Positions 23,549-34,476 of a DNA stretch of 64,000 nucleotides are shown here, piece after piece (the first letter of the stretch is position 1; each line of letters begins with the position of its first letter). Origin of the DNA: Apiospora phragmitis (Eukaryota; Ascomycota; Sordariomycetes; Amphisphaeriales; Apiosporaceae). The notes under the pieces were generated by a model. The model saw only the letters and a list, made by a program, of their open reading frames with translations. It was not told the origin of the DNA and made no database searches. The stretch is taken from NCBI GenBank assembly GCA_038363925.1, contig JAQQWL010000004.1, forward strand, positions 868,001 to 932,000. Direction: 5' to 3'. Position numbers and translations under genes: made by a program.

Positions 23549-24170
23549 AGTAGAGACTATACGGGCGGTCGCAGCTGGATTATGGAGATGGTTGAACGCC
23601 ACTAATGTACTAGCAACCGTCGTTGATCAATCTCGTCTGTGGTGTTGGGTTGGATGGACTCGGTGAGGGGGAGTCGCAACAGGTCTTGGCAAAGGTTGGG
23701 TACATTTGATGGGAAAGTGCGATTCTGATGCTACCACGGGAAGTCGAGGAGATAAATAACCCCTCTTTCTTTCACTCGGCGCTAGCTGTTGTGCGACAAC
23801 GGGCAAGCAAAGGCCCCGTGTGGCCGGCTATGTGCTTCTACAGTCAACATTGGACCCCCCCTAAACCGAACCGGATCGTCGCAGTATTACACAGCCTCTA
23901 TTGCCTGCATCAAGCTCATAGGAGGCGGCCATCCACATCACTGCGTCTCACGTACTACTTATGGACAATGTACGACCATGCAAATCGTCCGGACACGGCC
24001 TGCGCACCGTGCCGCAAAGGGGGCCATAGGACTCATTGCTCGTGTCTGATAGAATTGAGCGTTTTGTCGATCGACCGCCTATAAAGCATTTCTTCTGATG
24101 TTTCCTTCCAGGTATCCGCAACATTCAGGTGTCGTCATTTACTCCTTGGCGCTTGTCTATACTGGACGTC
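23549..24170. promoter_or_regulatory. Divergent intergenic region, probable bidirectional promoter
   Basis: This 622-bp stretch separates the divergently oriented FMN-protein and aaRS-like genes and contains no supported coding region. Such head-to-head spacing in fungal metabolic clusters usually means shared regulation. I could not pick out a confident transcription-factor palindrome. Confidence 0.4.
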
Positions 24171-25866
24171 ATGGACTCATCCGGGCGAGAAACCCATCCA
24201 GCTAGTACCTCTAGGTTCAACCAACTCCGTCTGATCCAGGGTTATCTGCCGGGGCACGAGGTAAGCTTTTACGCCCGTGTCCATGAGGTCCGCCAACGCA
24301 GCGATGAAGGAGAAGACAAGAACCAAGTCTTGCTCCTGATGCGGGAGGAAGCCTGGTTTGTCGACGTGGCAATTGGCATCGAGAACGTCTCGGCCTCGGC
24401 CTGGGAGGTGGCCACAAAATGCACAGCTGAGTCGATCCTTCATGTCGTGGGCAGTATCATCGACAATCCCCGCGCCACGGCAGTTATAGAAGCTACTACA
24501 TCGGCCCTCCCCCTGATCCAGGTCAGCGGCTTGGACGTTCTTGCATCCGCCGTCGACGGCCTTGTCACGATTCCGGGCCATGACGTCCCGGGACAAGAAC
24601 AACAGGAGCTACTCTCACGCAGTCCCTCAGCCTCCACGAACGACTCAACCACCGCATCCTGGATGTCCGCGTCGCCGCCAACGGCGCCATCTTTAAGCTG
24701 TTCTCCGGCATGCTCAGCCTGGCCTCGCAGCACTGCATCGGACGCGGGATGCACTGGATCCAGACCCCGTCCCTGATCAACTACAAGATCGCGACGGACG
24801 ACGACTACTTCCCCGTCTCGTACCCCGGTGGACAGCCGGCGTGGCTGTCGCAGACGGTCGAGCTGCACCATGAGCTGGCCCTCTCGATGGACTTCCAGCG
24901 CGTCTTTGAGATCAAGCACATGTTTCGCGCAGAGAAGGACATATCGCCGCGTAGGCTTTCCGAAGTGAGTGATCATTCAGCATGCCATCATCAGGGTCCC
25001 TCTCTATTCGTCTAACAGCATTGACCCGCGAAAAACAACAGTTTACCGGACTGGAGATAAGCATGGTTTACGAGACCGACTGGCAGGAGGGGCGTGGACG
25101 AAGGCGAGGACATGTTTGTCGCCGTGGTCCGCGGGCTTCAGGAGTCGGACAAGTACAGCGACTTGATCCAGATGGCGAAGAAACTGCACTCGTCCGCCGG
25201 TGACTTCAAGCTGGGGCTGGACGCGCGGGGTCGTCTCCCCCGAGTGAACTACGTCGAGGCGAAGCAGCTTCTGCGAGAGCATGAGGGCATGCAGACTGAC
25301 GATAACGGTGACCTTACGTACGTGACTATCCTTCATCAGCTTCCGTGTCCCCCTTATGACACAAGTAACCCCCATCTGACAGAAAAGTATGCAGTCACGA
25401 AGAAGAGGCCATGCTCGGCAAACTGCTACGTCGCGGCGTCGCCTCCCGCCCGTCGTCATCCGGCAAGCCGTCCTCCCCCATCCCAGCGACCGACGCCTTC
25501 TTCATCACCGACTACCCCCAGCGCCAGCGCCCCCCGCAGACCGTGCCCAACCGCCACAACGGCCCGGCGGACGAGCAGACGGCGACCGACACGTGCGACC
25601 TGATCGCGCGGGGCCAGGAGGTCGCCAGCATCCTGCACTTCACGGGCAGCCACGAGGTGCTGCGGGCGGCGCTGCGGGACCAGGCCACGGAGCGCGACCC
25701 GGACGCGCCCATGTGGCGGCCCTGGCTGCAGGCGTTCGAGGCGGGCCTGCTGCCGCACGTCAACTTCGCGTTCGGGATGAATCGCGTGCTGCAGTCCGTC
25801 TTGGGGCTGGGGGATGTGCGGGAGGCGACTTTGTTTCCGCGGGATGCGGGGCGGTTGGCCCCTTGA
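24171..25866 (+). CDS. Aspartyl-tRNA-synthetase-like protein with altered active site
   Basis: Three exons: 24171-24964, 25042-25317, 25395-25866. The start is the ATG at 24171, about 513 aa. Residues about 30-135 resemble the OB-fold anticodon domain of class IIb synthetases (FYARVHEVRQ). The catalytic domain follows: LNHRILDVRVAANGAIFKLF (cf. LDNRVIDLR in AspRS), VFEIKHMFRAEKD (motif 2, about residue 252), EFTGLEISM and a motif 3-like FGMNRVLQSVLGLGDVREA with TLFPRD (about 482-505). AspRS signatures that hold the amino acid are changed: QSPQxYKQ is SQTVELHHE, GEEILSGAQR is GQEVASILHF, and GGGIGLER is NFAFGMNR. So ATP and fold may be kept while specificity is not Asp. It is a paralogue, not the housekeeping enzyme. 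Frame breaks: one base lost near 24605-24618, one gained in GGGG at 25087-25091. They cancel in total length. Confidence 0.75.
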
Positions 25867-26648
25867 TATTGTTGAGGAGGTATTAGATTGTAGGAAAGGA
25901 TGGATTCTGGTAGAAGCTCGGTTCAGGTATCGTCTCATTACGATCAGGCCTTTACTTAGTTCTGAAATCAACGTAGGAATGTTCTAAGCGAGGACCCTAA
26001 TACCAGCCACACCCCGTAAATGTTACGTGCTCAACCGTGGGTTTGGGGTTTGGGCAAACAGCCAAAAGCAAAGGCACGCGTGGCGAGGACAGCTTGTGTG
26101 AGTTGCCATTTAGTGCTTTAATCATATTGAGTACTAGACCACAGTAATGACACCGACTTCAGCAGAGCTTCAAGTGGAAAATAATTATGACGGGGCTCAT
26201 CTTCTTGTCGATCTCTGAGCGCCTATTACGCGGCCAAGAGACCGCCCAAGGAGAATTAGAAGGGAGAAAGCACAAATAGGAGTTCTGCAGCAAATTTGCC
26301 ATAGCATTATGACCATCCGTCATGTTACATGTAATCAAGTATTTGACGATAACACAGATTGCGAGTTTGCTAACCTTAACCCCCTGATTATCTAGAGATA
26401 TACTACACCGACTATATAAATTTTTAGCTTAAACTGACTGTGGCTTATTAATAGCTGCTATGCACGGTCTTTACGCTATACCTATTTTTGCCTTATACCC
26501 GAAGTTTTTTAACATATTCGCCTAGCCGGCACAGATAAGCATATCGATTAGCCCTTGCCCCTTTACTTAGTGCTGCACCCTTTTCGGTGCTGAACTTCTT
26601 TTAGTACAACACCTAGCTACTAGTAAAGGGTAATCGATACGAAGTGTA
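25867..26648. other. Intergenic with small AT-rich, hairpin-containing patch
   Basis: About 26380-26640 is AT-rich and TpA-rich like the RIP block, and contains an imperfect inverted repeat (CCCCTTTACTTAG near 26560 and CTAGTAAAGGG near 26620). It may be a short decayed element fragment next to the 3' end of the dioxygenase gene. Nothing else is supported. Confidence 0.4.
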
Positions 26649-27649
26649 TTATAGTAATATTTTCGGTTCCTCCTGCTTCTGCTCAGGCCGCAGGAAGTAG
26701 ACCACCATACACGTGCCCCCGGGCTTCGGGCTCTCAGGCTGCACCACGCGGTGCAGCGGCGCATGTGCCCGGTTGCCCGATGTGGCCTGCAGGGCGTCGC
26801 CCACGTTGACCACGACGCAGCCCTCCTTCGGCTCGACGGGGGTCCACTCCTGCATGTGGTCGCCACCGGCGGTAACGATGTTCCGGCCCAGCTCGAGGTA
26901 GGGGCGCGTCGTAGGACAGCAGCGTCAGGAGGCCCATGTCGGTGTGCGGCGCGGCCGTCACGGCCTGCGCGGGCACGGCCGCGGCGGCGTCCTGGAGGTA
27001 CAGCTTGAGGCCCGTGTCGGAGGGGCCGGTGCCGGCGGCCAGCTCGGCAGCGGAAGGGGGGTGCAGCGCTGCGAGGAGGTTCTGGGTGATGAGGTGGCCT
27101 GTGTCGATCATGGAGGATAGCCCGGCCTTGCAGCTCTGAAGCCCCGGGGGAACATCGTGGGATCCTTCCAGGTTCTCGCGGCGGTTTATCTGTGGCAGAG
27201 CGGAGGCTTCTCAGGATTACCAGTTCTCGAAACCCGCCGGGACCGGCGGCCTGTACGAATTAGGAGAGTAGATGGAAAGAAAGTAAAACTGACCTCAAAG
27301 GTTTCGATAACTTCGCCCGGGTGCTTGAAACTGCCCATCAGAAGTTCATCAGCAAGACGTGCGTAGTATCATAATGAAGGGTGTCCTTTGTGGGTGCTTA
27401 CCCGCGCTCAACCCCCTGGCGATAGTCGTTCATCTTGGTTTCGGTTGGCTGCCCGAAATAGGAAAGTATACCTTGGTCGATCTTGGGCAAGTCTAGCAAG
27501 ACCTGCTTCCCAGAGGGACATCGCAGGTCCAGGTAAAATATGCCCTTGCCGACGGGTGGAGGCTGGCATGCATGGATAAGCTCGCGGATCTCTAATGGGT
27601 CCTTGTTGAAGATGCCTTCATAGTTGATCGTCTTCAATGCAGCTGGCAT
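26649..27649 (-). CDS. IPNS-like Fe(II)-dependent dioxygenase
   Basis: Three exons: 27402-27649, 27294-27330 and 26649-27189; the 37-nt middle exon gives ERGFKHPGEVIETFE. The start is the ATG at 27649. About 274 aa of the isopenicillin N synthase/2-oxoglutarate oxygenase family, short for the group (usually 310-350). The iron ligands are present: HxD in APHTDMGLLT (about 177) and the distal His in APLHRVVQP (about 240), with NVGDALQATSGN between. The usual Arg-x-Ser that grips 2-oxoglutarate or the substrate carboxylate, expected just before YFLRP, reads TCMVVYFLRP, so Arg and Ser are absent. Cosubstrate use is therefore open. The frame shifts by one extra base in the GGGG at 26901-26904 (DAP to YLELGRN). 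It lies between the aaRS-like and methyltransferase genes. Confidence 0.75.
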
Positions 27650-29213
27650 CTTGTCGGATTGGGTGGCGAGAGTTGGGCTGCTCGAGTCTCTAGTAGAGGG
27701 AGATACTGTGTATGAATTCTGATTTGAAAGCTTGGGTCTAACGTGGACTGGGTATCTGGTTGTAATGATCTCTGGGCAGAGAATACCTTGGAGGATCTTC
27801 TGTTTTTGACATATTCCATCTATTACGATGTCTGGTATGACAGGCAGCGTGGATATGTGACTTGAAACTGCACATGTCCAACGTATTGTTCATCAGAAAT
27901 CTATTGGATGAGGCTTCAATGTGTAAAGCAAGTGGCCAGTGTTGCAGATGCTGCCTTTCGTGCCACTTGTCCAACATAGGGCCGCATAATAAGGTGATAC
28001 TATCACAGCGTAAGCCCGTAGTACGAGAGTTACCATCGCTCGTCACACTGGTTCGGAACGTTGCACAGCGGTTGTATGAACTCCAGCGTACTAACCTTTC
28101 TCTGGACAGGTGGCATCTTCATATGGCCGTTCACTGAATTACACACTATCCGTATGTTGGAACCGGCCCTGTCCTACAGAGTAAAGGCAGCTCGCATGAA
28201 TGAGCTAAACACAATACTGTCGATGCTGTTGCCATGGCCAAACTCCTTGCCGAAAGCAAGCATAACACGATGTTCGTACACGGTAGTTTTGTTTCCCCAC
28301 AGCCTAACGTCATACCACGCTATCCGTTTTTATGGCGCGGGAAGATAGACAAAAAGGGTGAAGGGGTTGGACAGCGAAGCGCCGATGCCAAGTAATTAAA
28401 ATCCAGCGGCCCAATTGAAGCACTGGACCCATTAGTCACTCATTTCATCACAACCAACTGCAAGATCTCAGACAGATCTACTGGTGGGAACCATTTGGGG
28501 GTTCAGGTTGGGATTTGTGCTTGCTAGGAGTCAGGACCAGTGCCTCGGCACCCGATGCATCGTATCAACACCCTGTCCATCAAGACTTGACTCTGGCAAT
28601 TTTTAGGCATTCTTGTTCGCTTTTATACAGAAACACCAGGCCACAGCGGTATGTAGACTATTCCCATAGCCACGTTAGTCTCTTCTAGCTCAGTCCATAA
28701 GACCTCATATTGTGCCGGGTCCTGAGAGACCTGGGGCAAAGGCTCTCCTGTGAATGCATATTCATTATTTCTATTCAAACTATGATCTGACTGAACTGGT
28801 ATCTATACTCCTTGGATGTTGTGCGCAGGCACAGAAGACCAACAGCCAGCCTAACCACCAAACATGTGTCCCTGGTTCATCTACATATCCCCGTAGAACC
28901 AACACTACTGCCGGATGTCCTCCTAACGACGAACCATGGGGGTGGTTGGCGATAACGGCGATGCTAGAATAGAGAAACTGGTGTGCGACCATGCTTTAGA
29001 CTGTAGCACCTAAGTTTCAAGGAAACAATAGATGTTAGTGCAGCGAAGTATGGGTTGTCAAGGGACTCGGAATGGTGTTAGTCCAATGGAATCTACCAGG
29101 TTTTCTATGAAGACTAGCTACCTACTTCTGAACCAATACAATACCTGTTCGTCCCGTCTCGGACTCCTTTCATAATTCGTCGCCCAGTCGTCGTCTCCTA
29201 ACTTCAATTCTTG
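27650..29213. other. Intergenic, about 1.6 kb
   Basis: No supported gene on either strand; frames of up to about 100 codons lack domains. This may include the promoter of the dioxygenase gene and the 3' flank of the methyltransferase gene. Confidence 0.4.
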
Positions 29214-30444
29214 CTATTCTGCCTTCTCTTTCGGCGCTTCCAACAAATATTGATCTCCAGACAAGTTAGTTGGCGTACACATACAACCGGGAGAAGCTGC
29301 TCCTCACTTACAGATGTTAGCTTTGGGGGCTTTCCACTGCTCGATGCAGTGGAGGCCAGCAGCCGCGAACTGGTCATGCATGACTGTGGGCCCGTACTTG
29401 AAGTTCTCGTAGCAATCAAGCTCCGTCCCTTCATCCAGTACCAGCCCTACGGCATGTACCCGGACCCGCCTCTTGGCCCGCAGGACGCTGCGGTGCATAA
29501 CGGGGTTGTCCTGCAACACGCTACGGCACTCCCAGTCCTCGTCCTTGTACCAGTCCTCCCCAGGATCCGGTTGGTGTGTCGGAAGCCGTTGCGGATGAAC
29601 CGCTCGTAGAGTCCGTCGTTCTCGTTGTATGAGGCGTGCAGCAGGTCCTTGTCCGTCGTCGCGTCCATGGTCAGGAGCATGGAGCTGTTGGTGCTGCCGC
29701 ACAACGCTTCCTGGGCCCACCCGCGGAGACGGGCGATGGCCGGTTCGAGGTGGTCGTTGCCGAAGATAGAGCCCAGGCTCAAGTACAGACGCGACCGGCG
29801 GGCGTCGAGCATCTGCTTGGACCAGGCCAGGCCGGCATCCCATGTGCCCCACAGGCCAGTACACTGAATATGGTGGTAGTCGGACTCGAATCTCCGTAGC
29901 CCATTCTCTAGAGACTTCCGGGAGAGGTCGATGGCGTAGTAGCTCACGAACTTCTTTTGCTTCTCGAGGGCTTGGAGTAGAGGTATGGTCTTACGGATGT
30001 CACTATAGAGGAACAAAGCAATCAGTGACGGTTCCTCTGCCATTGACCTCTCGGATCACAAATTGAAATTTATTGAGAGGGGTGGGAAGCAAATAGTGAA
30101 AAGGGGCCCAGAAGAGGGATGGGGCATGTTACAAACCCGCAACCAAGGTCCATTATAATGGTGCCATCTTCGATCCGGCTCGAGAGTTCGTCGGCCTTTT
30201 CCTGGATTAGCTCAGCTTCTGCTTCCGTCTGGTAGTAGTTGGGCGCCCTAGTGAGATCGCTCCACAACAGGAGGCCGGCATCGTCCGAAAGGAAGGCGGA
30301 GGCAAGAAGGCGTTGAGGAAGTCCGCCGGGGGCATATGGCTTTCCTGTCCACAACAGGGCTTGGTGAAGAAGAGATTCGAAGAATGCTGTTAGCTGGCTC
30401 CCCCCTATATCGATTATTTGGGTCTTGTCCCGGAAGATGAACAT
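29214..30444 (-). CDS. EgtD/EasF-type SAM-dependent N-methyltransferase
   Basis: Three exons: 30137-30444, 29312-30002 and 29214-29254. The last exon (41 nt) restores the family C-terminus NIYQYLLEAPKEKAE; reading straight through stops early at 29304. The start is the ATG at 30444. About 346 aa, the normal length for the histidine-specific methyltransferase domain family that includes EgtD (ergothioneine) and EasF/FgaMT (4-dimethylallyltryptophan N-methyltransferase of ergot alkaloids). Hallmarks: YYQTEAEAELIQ, IIMDLGCGDIRKTIPLL (AdoMet site, about 97-112), VSYYAIDLS, GLWGTWDAGL, LYLSLGSIFGN, MDATTDKDLLHASYN and RHTNRILG. The EgtB-like sulfoxide synthase partner of ergothioneine synthesis is not present, so a secondary-metabolite role is likelier. 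The frame is broken by a lost base in the C/G run at 29558-29561 (ILG to EDWYKDEDW). Confidence 0.8.
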
Positions 30445-32132
30445 GTAACTTCCATGTTGGCAAACGGAAGAGTATGATTGGAGGTATTAAAATGAATAAT
30501 ACCGCCACCAGTGAAGCTAGGTATGTCTCATGTCAAGACTTCCCCCGATGGAGTGATTTAGAAGGGGGAGCGGGAAAGTAGTGTAGATAGGAAAGCAGCT
30601 CGCAATGCCGATCATGGCAGCACGCGGCGTCTCTGATGATTGATATTAGGTATGCACCGTCCCCCTTCTGGGGCCTCGAAGCGAGCCCGTTTCGCTATCT
30701 GTGATCATCCGAGTCGCACTAATTACATGGTCCAGAAAAAGTGGCTTCTACTGTGTAACCTCCATAAACCTGGATCTTGTCAGAAGAACAGACATTGGGT
30801 AATTAATTGGGCACTCAATGCCGTGATTGTCATGCAACCCTACTTGCATAACGTGCAATTGGTTTACATCAGGCTTATATCCCTGGGGGCTCCTTTGAAC
30901 CGATTTATACCGAGGGCGAGTAGAGGGAAAAGGGCGATTACACAGTAACTTTCCCGCGCACGCCGAGTCATTGTCTCGCTCAGCCTATATTGACTTTGAC
31001 TTAAATTCAGTCTCCACGATTAGATATGAGAGGTTCTCTATGATACTAAATCATGGGCTTGTAAGCCTCAAGGAAACAAATTCCAGCCAGTCTTCTACTC
31101 AATTCTCGGATCCGCTTGCCCGGAGGCGTAACAAAAGCATATGTATGCTGCAGTTGCAAAGACATTGTCGTTGTAGATCCAGCCAAGTGCGAACTTGATG
31201 CTATCAGCACGAATGTAGTATCCGCTATGTGCCAGACATGTTGGTGATACAATTACTAATAGTGGATCGTACGGTGTGGCGTATTTGTACTATGAAGCAC
31301 TTTGATGTACCCAAACTCATGGCCCGCCGTAGACACTTTCTTCATGATTCCAATCTCCCGAGAAATGCGCGGCGAATAGACGGTCGCCGTTCTCGTCCGT
31401 TCTGGTGATGCAAGCCGCTCTGAACTCGGAAGGTAATACAAGTAGGGTCTCGTTCAAAGGTTTGTAGGTCCACGCTGATTCCGGACGGCAGTGTGTCTTT
31501 AATTGTAAGCTTACGAGGTCGCCCCCCTATTTTCAGCCGCGGATTTGATACTGAGCCATAATCTCTTGTTAGACCTTGCGGAAGTCTGCGGCTTCTGATA
31601 CGGACCTACGCAAGTTGCTTCTCTGAGAGACCCGAAGAATTCTAGCTTTGCTGGATCCAAACGCCCTCGGGGAGTGAAGAGGGTAAACTATCACTCTGAT
31701 AGAAACAGGGGTAGGGCTCGGGACTGGGTGGACTTGAAATTATTGAGGCTGACGAGACAAGATTCTTCGCTCTTCACCTCGCCGATGACCAAGTACCCAA
31801 GCCATGCTACACTAAACCGGCACTCACTGTGTCTGATACTGTGTCTTAGGAATAGTTGTATTTCCAAGACAGCACCTGTAGCCTTATGTCTTGAACTCTG
31901 GCAGCCGCAGTCGGTGTAACATTACTCTATGACTAAGTGGCTCGGTAGTGTGGCATGGTATGATGTCAGGTTTTGAGGGTCTAGCTATCAGTACCTGTGG
32001 CTACTAGAGACTCTGTACCCCTTTCGAAGATATAGTTCAGGCATGAAATGCACTTTCATATCACCAGGGTTCCTTCCCAAAAAAGGGTGAGAGAAGGATA
32101 CCCACTCCAGAGCCCCAAAGAATATCCCTACC
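30445..32132. other. Intergenic, about 1.7 kb
   Basis: Divergent spacer between the methyltransferase (minus) and the MFS transporter (plus), so it holds both promoters. No coding region or RNA gene supported. Confidence 0.4.
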
Positions 32133-33938
32133 ATGCGAGAAACAGAGGAATCTCCCCTGCTTAGGAATGACAGCCATGAGCTGGTAACCGGCCCAAGGCT
32201 GTCGTCCACAAGACAAATACTAATCGTCGGTGCCATGGCCTGTGCAGGCCTGTTGAATGTGAGTTGAACCACATGTTCGACGTCGCTCCCATGGAACAAT
32301 AAACTGATTTACTGTGGCTCCTGCTACACTAGATCTTTACCGTGCAGTCCACGGTTATCACGATCCCAGCTATCCAGGAATCGTTGAATATACCGGTCAG
32401 CCGGCTGCAGTTGATCACATCCATGTACAGCATCTCATCGGGCTGCATTCTGCTCCTCTGCGGCCGCCTGGCGGACGTCCACGGCCGCAAACGGGTCTTC
32501 CTCATCGGCGCCGCCTGCTTCACCGCGTCGAGCATCGCCATCCCCTTTTCCCCCAACGAGGTCTGCTTCTACGCCCTGCGAGCCCTGCAGGGCTTCAGCA
32601 ACGCCGCCACGGTGCCGTCGGCCCTCGGCATCCTGGCCACACTGTACCCACCAGGCAGTCGACGAAAATGGGTCTTTGTCACCTTCTCGGCCGCCAGCTC
32701 CCTCGGCTCCGTCGTGGGCAACCTGGTAGGAGGCTTTATCGGGGCGTACCTGTCGTGGTACTGGGTGTTCTGGATCCCGGCCGGTATCGCGGGGCTCGTC
32801 GGTTTGCTGGCGTATAGCATCGTGCCCCCGGTAGCACCATCGCAACTGATACAGCCAGACGAGTCTAGTCTTGGTGCGGGAAAACACTGCGAGTTTCCTC
32901 GTTCACAGCCGGTCGATTGGATCGGAGGCGTGACCATCACGGCCAGCATGGTCTTGCTCCTGTTCGTCTTGTCCTACGTCAACGTCCTCTGGAGCAGGTC
33001 TCCGCCAGCGATGTTGGGCTTAGTCACGATAGCTGCCCTTTCTCGCGGGCGGCTTCGTCATGTGGCAACGCTACCTGGAGAACGGCACGTTTGAATGGAC
33101 GCCGCTGATCCGGACGTCCATGTTCGTGAATGCCGACTTCTCCGTCTCGCTCATCGTCATGGCTTGCTTTTGTGGGTCATATAACAGCTATCTGGTGTTC
33201 GCTTCCATCTTGTACGTTTTTCGTTCTGCCTGCTAGAGAGGGGAACTCGGCTAACACGTAGCTTTCGACTTGGCCCCTTTTTCAGCTATCAAGACTACCT
33301 AGGGCTTGACACTCTCCAGACCACCTTGTGCTTCATTCCGGCTGGCGTGGTAGGATGTAAGTTTCGTTCCCTATCCCGTAACCTGACGGCGGTCACTCGT
33401 CACTGAAATGCGAGAAATTATGTGCTCACATATAACCCCCACAGTCCTCGGCTGCTTCGCCCTACCCCCCATCCTCTCGCTCTGTCCGTCCTCCTTCCGC
33501 GTCCTGGTCGTTGGCGTCGCCTGCGGCATCGTCTCGCCCCTCCTCTACGCCCTCCCGATGATCCCGCCCGGCGCGTCGTACTGGGCCTGGGGCTTCCCCG
33601 CCATGTGCCTGTGCTTCAGCGTCGACGTCGTCTGGCCCGTCCTCGGCCTCATCGTGTCCCGCAGCGTCCCCGACGCGGACCAGGCCCTCGCCGGCGGCGT
33701 GCTGCAGACCGCCAGCCTCGTCGGCCGCGCCATGGGGCTCGCCGTCGCGGCCGCCGTGCAGGTGGGCGTCCTCGAGCAGCAGCAGCAGAACCCGCCAACG
33801 TCGTCGTCGCCGCCGCTACTGCTTGGTGACCCGCAGCTGTTGCATTCGCTGAGAGCGGCACAGTGGACCAATGTGGGCTTAGCCGTTCTGGCTCTACTCT
33901 TGGTGCTGGGTTTCTTTCACAAGCTTGGACGTGTCTGA
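32133..33938 (+). CDS. MFS transporter, DHA2-type multidrug/metabolite exporter
   Basis: Four exons: 32133-32258, 32333-33211, 33286-33356 and 33445-33938. The start is the ATG at 32133 (MRETEESPLL), after which the first helix IVGAMACAGLLN is split by intron 1. About 522 aa with roughly 14 predicted membrane helices. Family motifs: motif A GRLADVHGRKRVF between helices 2 and 3, and SAASSLGSVVGNLVGGFIG (antiporter motif C, helix 5). DHA2-type proteins exchange protons for drugs or fungal metabolites at the plasma membrane, which fits export or self-protection for the neighbouring enzymes. One extra base at the CCC/TTT run at 33036-33041 breaks the frame (TIAAL to FLAGGFVMWQRY). Removing it gives 523 codons. 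Confidence 0.8.
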
Positions 33939-34476
33939 GGTCGTATATGAAATTATGGATGGAAAGATTTTGCCGTGATGGACATGGCAAAGAACATGCA
34001 CGGTACATTGACGGACGCAGGTGGTCTTGATGGAGATGTGGTGCTTTTAGTTTTAAAAGTTGGTTGACGCGTATTACCTTCGCGCGAAAAGTACCCCTGA
34101 ACCGGGAAATCTCGCAATAGTTACTGATAGAAACATTTTCTACCTATATAAAATTAATCTGGTTTTGGCAATATTAAACTGCATACATGGGTTTGGCTAG
34201 GCTGCTGGTCACTCCATAGCTTTGCTTACAAACCCCTATCTCTTCTCAACACAGCGCACCACACATACCCAGACAGTGGTCCAGTAAGTTCGAACCAAAT
34301 TGCTTGAGGGTCTACTTCCTCGGTGTTTATAACCATACACAGGGTCCTTCTCGACATCCCCCTTTTGGATTTCGGATCGAAAACCTCTCAGATGGTGCTA
34401 TTCTATTAGTTCGTACCACTACATAAGGTTGGTTAGGCTCGGTGTACGCCCCGCCCAGATACACCCGAAAGACTGT
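33939..34476. other. Intergenic between convergent genes
   Basis: 3' flanks of the MFS and UbiA genes. Nothing else seen. Confidence 0.4.

Noticed and set aside
26380..26640. Imperfect inverted repeat as transposon termini
   Set aside because: Arms are short and imperfect, and I see no target-site duplication or coding relic between them.
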